Part shown: positions 1-6,354 of the stretch, in pieces | Layout: every line of letters starts with the position of its first letter | Position numbering within the stretch: position 1 is the stretch's first letter | NCBI GenBank assembly: GCA_947462525.1 | Contig: CANHPK010000070.1 | Coordinates: 1 to 7,554 of the forward strand | Origin: Roseiflexaceae bacterium | GTDB taxonomy: Bacteria; Chloroflexota; Chloroflexia; Chloroflexales; Roseiflexaceae | DNA length: 7,554 nt | Direction: 5' to 3' | Notes under the pieces: model-generated | Told to the model about the DNA's origin: nothing | Seen by the model: the letters and a program-made list of their open reading frames with translations, nothing else | Databases searched by the model: none | Made by a program: the position numbers and the translations under genes

Positions 1-70
1 CAACCGCTGATTCACCAGCGCGTCTGCTATGGTACGCTGTATTTGTTCCCGTGTTGTTGCATCACCCAAC

Positions 71-75
71 GGAGG
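71..75 (+). promoter_or_regulatory. Ribosome binding site that sets the start of the oxidoreductase gene
   Basis: A perfect GGAGG lies five bases before the ATG at 81. The same reading frame stays open to the left edge and has an earlier ATG at 51. The Shine-Dalgarno position, and the fact that the Rossmann-fold beta strand begins immediately after M81 (MRIGFIGIGG), make 81 the start. Bases 1-70 hold nothing else I can support. They may contain the tail of an upstream gene, but no protein family is recognisable there. Confidence 0.8.
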
Positions 76-80
76 TTGTC

Positions 81-1043
81 ATGCGAATCGGATTCATCGG
101 TATCGGCGGCATCGTCGATATCTATCGCAAAGCGCTGGCACAGTACCAGACGCCTGTCACTGCAGTCTGCGACATCAACGCCGCGCGCGTCGCCGAGGTG
201 GCCGCTGCCGAAAAATGCACCGGCTATACCGACTATCGCGAAATGCTAGCCAACGAGCGCCTCGATGCGGTCTTTATTGCCATCCCCCCCGGCTACCACC
301 AGCAGCAGGTCATCGACTGCGTCAAGGCCGGTTGCGCCGTCTTTGTGGCCAAACCCGTCGGCCTCGACCCATCCCTAGTAGCCCAGACTTTGGCCGCCAT
401 CAACGCCGCCGGCGTCATCAATCAAGTCGGCTACATGGCCCGCTATGCCGACATCGTCGCCAAGGCGCGCGAGCTCATCGGGGACCGCAAAATCGTCATG
501 GGTCTGGCCCGCTTCATGGTACGGATGCCGGCCAACCACCCCTGGTGGGGCAAACGCAGCATCTGTGGCGGCCAAATCATCGAACAAAGCACCCACATGT
601 TTGACCTGCTCCGTCACCTGATGGGCGAGGTTAGCCACGTCCAGTCATTTGGGCATCAGGGTGCCGCCGACGACATCGCCGACTTCGAAGACAGCACCAT
701 CGTGTCACTCAAGTTCGCCAACGGTGCAATCGGCACGGTCATTAGCACCAGCTGCACCGAAGTCCCCGAAGGCTGTGGGTGGGAGTTGACCGGTCGCGAC
801 CTGTACCTCAAGCTCACCATGGACCTCGAACTGAGCGGTGTCATCGATGGCAAACCGGTCAGCTACCACGGCGAAGAGACGGGCTATATCCGTCAGGTCG
901 GCGAGTTCTTGACGGCCCTCAAGACCAAGAACCAAGCCATGATCAAGTCCTCGTATGCCGACGCAGTCCAATCCCTGCAGCTCACCATGGCAGCCGAGCG
1001 CTCGCTCCAAAACGGCGGCCAGACCATCCGATTGGAGTCCTAA
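81..1043 (+). CDS. Gfo/Idh/MocA-family NAD(P)-dependent oxidoreductase
   Basis: A cytosolic dehydrogenase of 320 residues, a usual length for the family, which oxidises or reduces hydroxyl groups of sugars, inositols and related polyols. The N-terminal Rossmann fold is clear: the glycine-rich loop is G7-I-G9-G10-I-V, and D31 at the end of the second strand (AVCD) probably contacts the cofactor ribose, which favours NAD over NADP. The strand and turn DAVFIAIPP (62-70) follows. The family's E-K-P motif appears as A90-K91-P92, keeping the catalytic lysine but lacking the glutamate. The C-terminal domain carries GGQIIEQSTHMFDLLRHLMG (163-182), matching the family pattern with H172 and D175 as likely active-site residues. 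The stop codon abuts the next ATG, so the two genes are surely co-transcribed. The family call is firm. The substrate is unknown; the isomerase partner suggests a sugar or cyclitol. Confidence 0.93.
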   Translation: MRIGFIGIGGIVDIYRKALAQYQTPVTAVCDINAARVAEVAAAEKCTGYTDYREMLANERLDAVFIAIPPGYHQQQVIDCVKAGCAVFVAKPVGLDPSLVAQTLAAINAAGVINQVGYMARYADIVAKARELIGDRKIVMGLARFMVRMPANHPWWGKRSICGGQIIEQSTHMFDLLRHLMGEVSHVQSFGHQGAADDIADFEDSTIVSLKFANGAIGTVISTSCTEVPEGCGWELTGRDLYLKLTMDLELSGVIDGKPVSYHGEETGYIRQVGEFLTALKTKNQAMIKSSYADAVQSLQLTMAAERSLQNGGQTIRLES

Positions 1044-1865
1044 ATGAAGTTCGGTACCATGCAGAGTGTCCTCAAATGCGACATCGGCGAGGTTTTTCAC
1101 CGTGCGGCCGCCCTCGGCTATCACAGCGTCGAACTCGATTGGAACAGCCCAGCCGATGCCCTGCCCGGCGGCCGCATGAGCCCCTCGATGCGCGACATGA
1201 TTCGCATGACGGCCCGCACCAACGGCATCACCATCGCCTCGGTGGCGGCCCACTTCCTCAATGCTGCCAACATCGCCAACGACGACCCCGCCGCAGTGGC
1301 GAACGCCATCCTCAACATCAAGCGCGGCATTACCCTGTGTGCCGACATCGGCGCCGGTGTGTTGCTCGTGCCGTTCTTCTATGACGCCGAAATCGTCGGC
1401 GAGGCCGGTATCGAACGCCTCGTACGGGCGCTCAAGACCCTGGCCCCCGATGCCGAAAAAGCCGGGGTCGTCCTGGGCATCGAGAGCACCCTTCCCGCCG
1501 CCGCCAACCTGGCTGTGGTCGCATCGGTCGGCTCCAAAAACGTCGGCATCTATTGGGACATGGCCAATGGTATGGCCGTCGGCTATGATCCCGTCGCCGA
1601 CGCCAAAGCCCTCGCCGGCGTCATTGTCCAGGTCCACGCCAAAGAATTCGTCCGCGACGCTGGTCCCGTCGGCAGCCGGAGCGCACCCCGCTTCGACATG
1701 CTCAACCACAAAGCGCTCGGGCACGGCGACGTCCCCCTGGCCGCCATTTTGAGCGCCCTACGCAGCGGGGGCTACACCGGTCACATCGTGTGCGAGACCG
1801 GCACGTTCGGCACCGTCAGTGCATCGGCCGCCGCCGATTTGGCCACCCTGCGGGCCGCTTCCTAG
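1044..1865 (+). CDS. Sugar phosphate isomerase/epimerase (xylose isomerase-like TIM barrel)
   Basis: A 273-residue protein of the AP-endonuclease-2/xylose isomerase-like superfamily, whose members interconvert or dehydrate sugars and cyclitols with a divalent metal. The four expected metal ligands are present at the ends of successive barrel strands: E147 (in GVVLGIE), D172 (in GIYWDMAN), H198 (in VIVQVHAKE) and E251 (in GHIVCET). This matches the E-D-H-E set of tagatose/psicose 3-epimerases and inosose-metabolism enzymes. The segment LGYHSVELDW (24-33) is the typical first barrel strand. Translation is probably coupled to the oxidoreductase: GGAG at 1034-1037 lies inside the end of that gene, six bases before this ATG, and TAA directly abuts ATG. 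A likely joint role is catabolism of an oxidised sugar or inositol. Epimerase, isomerase and dehydratase activities cannot be told apart from sequence alone. Confidence 0.9.
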   Translation: MKFGTMQSVLKCDIGEVFHRAAALGYHSVELDWNSPADALPGGRMSPSMRDMIRMTARTNGITIASVAAHFLNAANIANDDPAAVANAILNIKRGITLCADIGAGVLLVPFFYDAEIVGEAGIERLVRALKTLAPDAEKAGVVLGIESTLPAAANLAVVASVGSKNVGIYWDMANGMAVGYDPVADAKALAGVIVQVHAKEFVRDAGPVGSRSAPRFDMLNHKALGHGDVPLAAILSALRSGGYTGHIVCETGTFGTVSASAAADLATLRAAS

Positions 1866-2057
1866 CAGTCCTTTTGGTCATGGAAAAGCGCCCCTGCCGC
1901 CACTGCGGCAGGGGCGTTGCGGTCGTCTGGAGTGCCGCGGGCGCCGTCGATCTGCGTCCGTCTGGCGCGTCCCGGAGCGCCTCAGAGCCACGAAAACCGC
2001 AGCGCGCCGACGTTTTCGCACTGCCCTGACCCCATGCCTGCGCACCGCTGCTGGAGG
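1866..2057. other. Intergenic region between converging genes
   Basis: About 190 bases separate the stop of the isomerase gene (+) from the stop of the STAND ATPase gene (-). The region contains the strong hairpin at 1889-1916. To its right lie about 140 GC-rich bases with no gene I can support and no tRNA, repeat or attachment-site-like sequence. The open frames crossing here on the plus strand run antisense into the ATPase gene and have no family resemblance. Confidence 0.6.
1884..1918 (-). terminator. Intrinsic terminator, best oriented for the minus-strand ATPase gene
   Basis: A perfect 12-base-pair stem (CGCCCCTGCCGC at 1889-1900 with its reverse complement at 1905-1916) encloses a four-base loop, CACT. 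On the minus strand the hairpin is followed by C then TTTT (plus-strand AAAA at 1884-1887), a short but credible U tract. On the plus strand it is followed only by TTGCGG. It therefore suits transcripts of the ATPase gene arriving from the right, with a 3' untranslated stretch of about 140 bases. It may also stop read-through from the oxidoreductase-isomerase operon, which ends about 25 bases before the stem. Confidence 0.7.
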
Positions 2058-4955
2058 CTAGCGCAGTCGAATAAACACCGGCACGGGTACACCGGTTATC
2101 TCGGCCCAGACATGCCTGAAGCGGTCGCCGCCGAGGACATCCGCCGCTGCCTGCACGATGGCATAGGCCCGCCGTTGGTGAGGACCATGGTCGAGGCGTT
2201 GGGCGATATCGAGGGCAATTGCTCCCAACCGGATCAGTTGGACGGCGACCGGTTTGGTCACGACCCGCTGCCGCAACACCTCGCCGCCGACCAAGCGCGC
2301 CCGACAAAAGAGCTCTGCATTGCGTTGATGCGTGATGCAGGTGAAGGCACGCTGCAGCCCCTTCCAGACAATCTCGTGGCGCCGCTCTTGGAGGATCAAG
2401 ATCTGGGCTTCGGTCAGCAGGGATTCGCCATAATCATTGGGCTCTTCGCTAGGGCTGAACGACCGCAGTGCGCGCCGGACGTCCTCCAACGCACGCGTCA
2501 GGATCGACGCGCGATGGACAATCGGCACCACCGCCTGGCGCCAGCCCAACGAAGCGCGTACGTCGTAGCAGGCCGCCACAGCAAATGCGTCGGTGAGTGT
2601 TTCGTACAATGCGAGAGCCTGATCGATATGGGCGAAGCCCTCGACGAGTGCCTGCTCGCGCGCAGGATCTGCCGTGTCGAGTGCGTCTGCCAGGTCACGA
2701 TAGATGGTGGCCGCGATGTAATGGCTCAGGGCAGCATATGCGGGCACCTCATCGGCAGTCCGGTAGCGCAAGGCTGCATCCATCGACACGAGTGCCTTGT
2801 GGATGCAGGCGACCTGGTCTTCGCCTACCAGCGTCGATTGGGTGCGATAGGCGACGGCCAGGTTGTGGTGGGTCCAGGCGTATTCGAGCGGCACGGTCGC
2901 TTCGGTCCGATAGGCGAGTGCTTCGTGCAGGTGCTCGATGGCCTGTTCGATGCAACGGGCATGCGGGCTATCGAGTTCTTCTGCCAAATCACTAAAGATA
3001 TTCGCCCGGTTCATCAGTTCGCGCGCATAGCGCATCGGGTCGCGCTCTTTGTCGAGGTGCAAGAGCACCGTCCCGCTCGCGTCACGGGCGTGGCCGAGGT
3101 ACAGGCTGCGTTCGACCGCTTCGCATTCGGCGTATGACCGATAGAGCGACGCCAAGGTGCTGTAGAGTCCGACGTAGTGCTGTGCGGTCAACTTCGTCGG
3201 CAGATAGGCCAATGCATCGAGGCAACTCTTTATGGCGTTGTCGAGGTACATTGTTCCGCCAGGGAACGCCTCGCGACCGAGCTCGTGCAACACATTCGCT
3301 TTGTTTTGGCATATCGATGCATACAACCCTGCATCAAGCTGCGGGTCTGCCAGCGCGGCATCGCAACTCGCGATTGCGTCTGCCAAGTACGCGCCACGGT
3401 CCGCACCGGGCAGCTCTGCGGCTTCGATCATGGCAATGGCCCGCCGGTTGAACAACGCCGCGCGCTGTGGATGCAGTGCCACCGTCGCGTCGTCGTTTCC
3501 CGCCGCGAGATAGTGTGTGGCAGCAGCAGTAAGCGCCTGTGCACGGCCGACCCCCACATGGGCCGCGTGGTCGACATAGGCGTCGGCGAGGAACATCTGA
3601 CTAGTGACCCGATACTGGGTCCATGCATGCGCTGTACAGGCAATGGCCAACTGATTGGCCCAGCTGAGTTGCTGCTGATGCATCCCCTGCGCCCGATGGT
3701 ACGGGGCACACTCGGACACGATGTCGGATGCCCCTGGGATATCGAGCTGGATCGCAATCGCAAATAACCCCTGCAATTGACCGTATACTGCGGTCGCCAA
3801 ACCGTAGGTATACGCCTTGGTATGGTCTTCCATTACGCGGCAGGCAGCCCACAATATCCGCTGGCTGAGCTGTGCCCGGGCATCGGTGTGCGCCATTTGG
3901 GCATGCACACACCCGCGCAACACGCTGTGTTGGCGCCAGCTGTTGTCACCTACCGCGGTCACCAAGCCATGCTGCTCGAGGCGCGTCAGGATGCCCGTCA
4001 TCGCTTCGGGGCTGAGCTCCCACGCACGGGTCAACAGCGCGAGTGGGATGTCTTGGTCGGCTGCCGTACAGGCAATCGACCCCAATACCTGCCGTTCGAG
4101 CGGGTGGAGCGCGGTGTAGATGTGTGCAATCAGCAGACTCTTGTGCGCGCCCGTCGCAATCGGTCGCTGCAACAGCAGTGGGAACACCGCATCGACGCTC
4201 TGCGCACAGAGTTCTGCTGCTTCGACCGCCCACCCCGCCGGATTGTGGGTCAGATTGGCCAGGTAGCGACTGGCTTGGTCGACGGCCAGTGGGTACCTGC
4301 CGAGGTGGGCAGCGAGGTGTGCGGGCCACTCCCAGTCGTGTAGCGTCGCAACCGGCACTTCCAGGATGACCGCCATGGCAGCCAGTGCCTCGTGGTCGTC
4401 ATAGACGTCGACCTGCACAATCGGCAGCTGTAGATCCGCCGCACAGGCGTCGTCGCGCGTGGTGATAATCAGATGGGCGTGGGCGGGCAATGCATCACGC
4501 AGCACTGCAACATGATCGGCGGCACAGACGTCGTCGAGGATAACCAACATGCGCGGTGCAGGTTGCCACACGGTACGAACCATGGCTGCGTCGACATGCA
4601 CCCCTGCCGGCAAGAGTGCCAGGTCTGTCGCACGGGTGAACCAGCTATCCAACACCAATGTCGTCGCAGTCGCGGGCTCTACGTGTGGCCCCAGCGTGGC
4701 CCACACGACGCCTCCCGGGTACTGCTCGATGCTCGTACGGCCAAAAGACGCCGCCAATGTGCTTTTGCCGACACCAGGCACCCCCCGCACCACGATCTGC
4801 CCATGCCGCTCGAGCAGTGTCTGCATCGTCTGCGCCAGACGGGTCCGTTCTATTGCAGCGCCGCCGAGGCGCAGGTCAGATGGGTGTTGCCACTGGACCA
4901 GCCCACGGGCTGTCCCCAAGGTAAAGGTATAATCTGGGTAGACAATTAGTCCCAT
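2058..4955 (-). CDS. STAND ATPase: NB-ARC-type NTPase with C-terminal TPR-like repeats
   Basis: A 965-residue cytosolic signalling ATPase resembling bacterial and plant NLR proteins. After only about 30 N-terminal residues comes an NB-ARC module: Walker A GVPGVGKST (58-66, K64), Walker B LVILDD (137-142), a sensor-1-like ITTRD (164-168), and the GLPL-like motif GRYPLAVDQA (219-228). A winged-helix region follows (about 283-350), ending in an MHD-like WRQHSVLRG (H343). From about residue 370 the protein is alpha-helical. From 529 to about 800 it contains some six repeat units starting near residues 529, 576, 625, 674, 723 and 775, with cores such as EALAYRTEATVPLEYAW and NLAVAYR, typical of TPR units. 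Such proteins usually oligomerise on sensing a trigger through the repeats and switch on an effector. No TIR, nuclease, protease, helix-turn-helix or membrane domain is visible in this chain. I chose the ATG at 4955, not 4961, because of Shine-Dalgarno spacing. The gene is divergent from two membrane-protein genes, which are candidate partners. A transcription-regulator role (MalT/AfsR-like) is less likely without a DNA-binding domain. Confidence 0.88.
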   Translation of the reverse strand: MGLIVYPDYTFTLGTARGLVQWQHPSDLRLGGAAIERTRLAQTMQTLLERHGQIVVRGVPGVGKSTLAASFGRTSIEQYPGGVVWATLGPHVEPATATTLVLDSWFTRATDLALLPAGVHVDAAMVRTVWQPAPRMLVILDDVCAADHVAVLRDALPAHAHLIITTRDDACAADLQLPIVQVDVYDDHEALAAMAVILEVPVATLHDWEWPAHLAAHLGRYPLAVDQASRYLANLTHNPAGWAVEAAELCAQSVDAVFPLLLQRPIATGAHKSLLIAHIYTALHPLERQVLGSIACTAADQDIPLALLTRAWELSPEAMTGILTRLEQHGLVTAVGDNSWRQHSVLRGCVHAQMAHTDARAQLSQRILWAACRVMEDHTKAYTYGLATAVYGQLQGLFAIAIQLDIPGASDIVSECAPYHRAQGMHQQQLSWANQLAIACTAHAWTQYRVTSQMFLADAYVDHAAHVGVGRAQALTAAATHYLAAGNDDATVALHPQRAALFNRRAIAMIEAAELPGADRGAYLADAIASCDAALADPQLDAGLYASICQNKANVLHELGREAFPGGTMYLDNAIKSCLDALAYLPTKLTAQHYVGLYSTLASLYRSYAECEAVERSLYLGHARDASGTVLLHLDKERDPMRYARELMNRANIFSDLAEELDSPHARCIEQAIEHLHEALAYRTEATVPLEYAWTHHNLAVAYRTQSTLVGEDQVACIHKALVSMDAALRYRTADEVPAYAALSHYIAATIYRDLADALDTADPAREQALVEGFAHIDQALALYETLTDAFAVAACYDVRASLGWRQAVVPIVHRASILTRALEDVRRALRSFSPSEEPNDYGESLLTEAQILILQERRHEIVWKGLQRAFTCITHQRNAELFCRARLVGGEVLRQRVVTKPVAVQLIRLGAIALDIAQRLDHGPHQRRAYAIVQAAADVLGGDRFRHVWAEITGVPVPVFIRLR

Positions 4956-5042
4956 GTTCATCCTCCGCTCGCGCAGTTTTACGTATTATCGTCGCAAAAT
5001 CACCACGTGTGTGTGGTGTGACCGCGGCGCTGAGAGGTCCAT
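4956..5042. promoter_or_regulatory. Shared divergent promoter region of the ATPase and membrane-protein genes
   Basis: The 87 bases between the two divergent starts must hold both promoters and are locally AT-rich around 4977-5000. A candidate -10 for the minus strand is GATAAT (plus positions 4985-4990), and an overlapping TATTAT (4984-4989) could serve the plus strand; no convincing -35 lies at the right distance for either. CACCAC (5001-5006) and GTGGTG (5013-5018) form an inverted repeat around a six-base GT spacer, a possible operator. AGAGG at 5033-5037 is the ribosome binding site for the gene at 5043, with a five-base spacer. Overlapping promoters would couple expression of the two sides. 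The exact promoter elements are uncertain. Confidence 0.4.
4962..4966 (-). promoter_or_regulatory. Ribosome binding site that sets the start of the STAND ATPase
   Basis: On the minus strand the order is GGAGG, ATG (4961), AAC, ATG (4955). The first ATG touches the Shine-Dalgarno sequence with no spacer and should not be usable. The second is six bases away, an ideal spacing. The protein therefore most likely begins MGLIVYPDYTF, two residues shorter than the longest frame. Confidence 0.65.
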
Positions 5043-5594
5043 ATGTTTGATTGGGACTCGTATCTCCAAGCATTGATTGCCTGGGCGCGCCAGCTGTGGG
5101 AGTGGCTTGTTCTACAGAGTGCAGCAATCCGCAGCTGGGATCTAATCACCATCCACAATGCCATCTATGCGCGTGTCATGGACGCTACCCCGTACGAACA
5201 AACCATCGCAGGCGGTGTTGTCGCGTTAATCGTGGTATTTGGCATTGTCATGCGCTGGTGGGCCGGTCGTGTCTACCGCGACCCCGCGTTGGCACAGGCC
5301 GCATTGCTGGCAGAGGTGTCGCTGCTCATGACCCAATTGCGTGGTCGCGCCCGGCGCCCTGCGACCAAGACCTATCGCACCCTCAAACGGCGCATCGCAC
5401 GCAGTCGGCGTGTCTTCGATGACGCGACTGCCGAGCGCCTGTGGGCACAATGGAAGCAAGCAGACAGCGACGTAACGACCCTTTTGACCACACTGCGCCG
5501 ATCCAGACGCCATGTCGTCCGTGTCGAGCAGTACCAACACCTCTCGACCCTGCGCGATACGCTCCATACGCTGGTCCACAGCGCCAACAGGTAG
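5043..5594 (+). CDS. Small membrane protein of unknown family (membrane protein A)
   Basis: A 183-residue protein that I do not recognise as a named family. The N-terminal 50 residues are Trp-rich and amphipathic (W4, W14, W19, W21, W32). One clear membrane span covers about 54-73 (core AGGVVALIVVFGIVM). It is followed at once by a positively charged segment (R71, R76, R79, then RGRARR at 100-105), which places the C-terminus in the cytoplasm by the positive-inside rule. The cytosolic part (about 85-183) is predicted helical and rich in Arg. It includes FDDATAERLWAQW (125-137), a pattern shared with the next gene's product (FDKSIADELHEQW). No catalytic motif is visible. It is divergent from the STAND ATPase and followed by its apparent paralogue 71 bases downstream, suggesting a joint function. 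A membrane effector or anchor of the ATPase is possible but only inferred. Confidence 0.8.
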   Translation: MFDWDSYLQALIAWARQLWEWLVLQSAAIRSWDLITIHNAIYARVMDATPYEQTIAGGVVALIVVFGIVMRWWAGRVYRDPALAQAALLAEVSLLMTQLRGRARRPATKTYRTLKRRIARSRRVFDDATAERLWAQWKQADSDVTTLLTTLRRSRRHVVRVEQYQHLSTLRDTLHTLVHSANR

Positions 5595-5665
5595 AAATTT
5601 GGTAAAAATACCAAACATCTCTGCGCTTCTCTTGGTATGCTTGGTGCATAGGTGAGGAGGATGCA
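5595..5665 (+). promoter_or_regulatory. Intergenic region with clustered TTGGT motifs before membrane protein B
   Basis: The 71-base gap is AT-rich and contains a perfect seven-base inverted repeat, TTTGGTA (5598-5604) and TACCAAA (5609-5615), around AAAA. Two direct copies of CTTGGT follow at 5631-5636 and 5640-5645, a nine-base period. In all, TTGGT occurs four times in under 50 bases, three direct and one inverted. This resembles an operator for a regulator that controls the second membrane protein separately. The hairpin has no T run after it, so it is not a good terminator. GGAGG at 5656-5660 is the ribosome binding site, five bases before the ATG at 5666. No clear promoter hexamers can be assigned. 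Confidence 0.4.
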
Positions 5666-6340
5666 ATGAACGATGTCTGGCAGTTTTTGTCTGACGCTGC
5701 GACGTTTTTGGCAAATCTCTGGTCGTGGGTCGTCTATGGCTGGCGGTTGTCGGCCACTTGGTGGGAGACGTCAGTCGTCCCTACGTATGTATCTCTCAAA
5801 GAACTCCGCTGGAGCGATGTCAACGGATATTCTGCATTGCTGTACACCAACATCACCGGTGTTGCAGCATTTATTAGCTCGTGCTTGACCATTTATGGTG
5901 TTACCTTATATCGCCGCAAGACAAATAATTTCTTGGTCGAGAAAAGATACGACGCACTCCACCAAGTGCATTCTCTGGCAACTGGGCTCTACTCAGAGGT
6001 GAACCTTGCGCAAAACGAAGAAAATATCGAAGAAGCACGCCGCTTATTGATGAAAAGCTTTTTCTCTCACAAATATCTTTTTGACAAAAGCATCGCGGAT
6101 GAATTGCATGAACAGTGGTCAACCATAAACCAAATGACCCATGAGTTTCTCAGATTTTCACGAGCGTCCGACGCTCCCGCTCCCAAGCCCCAGGAACAAA
6201 AAACCACAACCATGCTGCCAGAAAAACGCCTAGCGCTTACAACCAAAATCGGTACATTCACAAAAATTCTGCAAGTACATATAGAGCCGTTGATGAAAGA
6301 GTTGGATGCAAACCGTCGACTGCCGAATTTACAAAGCTGA
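5666..6340 (+). CDS. Membrane protein of unknown family, apparent paralogue of membrane protein A
   Basis: A 224-residue protein of no family I recognise. It has a Trp-rich amphipathic N-terminus (W5, W19, W21, W26, W32, W33), possibly a weak extra membrane segment at 12-30, and one clear span at about 62-82 (core TGVAAFISSCLTIYGVTLY) followed by RRK, so the C-terminus should be cytosolic. A helical domain (about 90-165) includes FDKSIADELHEQW (139-151). A Pro/Thr-rich linker (about 168-186) and a final helical stretch follow. The N-terminus aligns without gaps to that of membrane protein A (identical D3, L8, L18, W19, W21, V23), and the FD...QW motif is shared. The gene is noticeably AT-rich: I count 180 G+C in bases 5941-6340, 45%, against about 60% or more in neighbouring genes, which hints at a different origin. 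GGAGG sits five bases before the start. It ends 14 bases from the convergent fucosidase gene. Confidence 0.8.
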   Translation: MNDVWQFLSDAATFLANLWSWVVYGWRLSATWWETSVVPTYVSLKELRWSDVNGYSALLYTNITGVAAFISSCLTIYGVTLYRRKTNNFLVEKRYDALHQVHSLATGLYSEVNLAQNEENIEEARRLLMKSFFSHKYLFDKSIADELHEQWSTINQMTHEFLRFSRASDAPAPKPQEQKTTTMLPEKRLALTTKIGTFTKILQVHIEPLMKELDANRRLPNLQS

Positions 6341-6354
6341 TTCGGGAGATCTGG

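Noticed and set aside
51..80. Ten-codon N-terminal extension of the oxidoreductase from an earlier ATG
   Set aside because: The Shine-Dalgarno sequence lies within this stretch and is correctly spaced for the ATG at 81, where the Rossmann fold begins.
705..1724. Minus-strand open frame (339 codons) across the oxidoreductase and isomerase genes
   Set aside because: It spans two real plus-strand genes and has low-complexity Gly/Asp/His-rich translation, as expected for a shadow frame.
1991..2018. Inverted repeat CGAAAAC / GTTTTCG with a 14-base loop, considered as a second terminator for the ATPase gene
   Set aside because: The stem is only seven base pairs, the loop is long, and no T run follows on either strand. 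The hairpin at 1889-1916 is far stronger.
1917..3137. Long plus-strand open frame (406 codons) antisense to the STAND ATPase gene
   Set aside because: It lies opposite a well-supported gene with clear NB-ARC/TPR content. Its translation is Arg/Cys/His-rich with no domain, and long antisense frames are common in GC-rich DNA.
5598..5615. TTTGGTA/TACCAAA hairpin as a terminator of membrane protein A
   Set aside because: The stem is short and AT-rich, and the following bases (CATCTCTGCG) are not a U tract. An operator is a better reading.
5661..5669. Minimal upstream frame ATG-CAA-TGA whose stop overlaps the start of membrane protein B, considered as a leader peptide for translational control
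   Set aside because: Its ATG directly touches the GGAGG with no spacer, so initiation there is unlikely. The overlap is probably chance.
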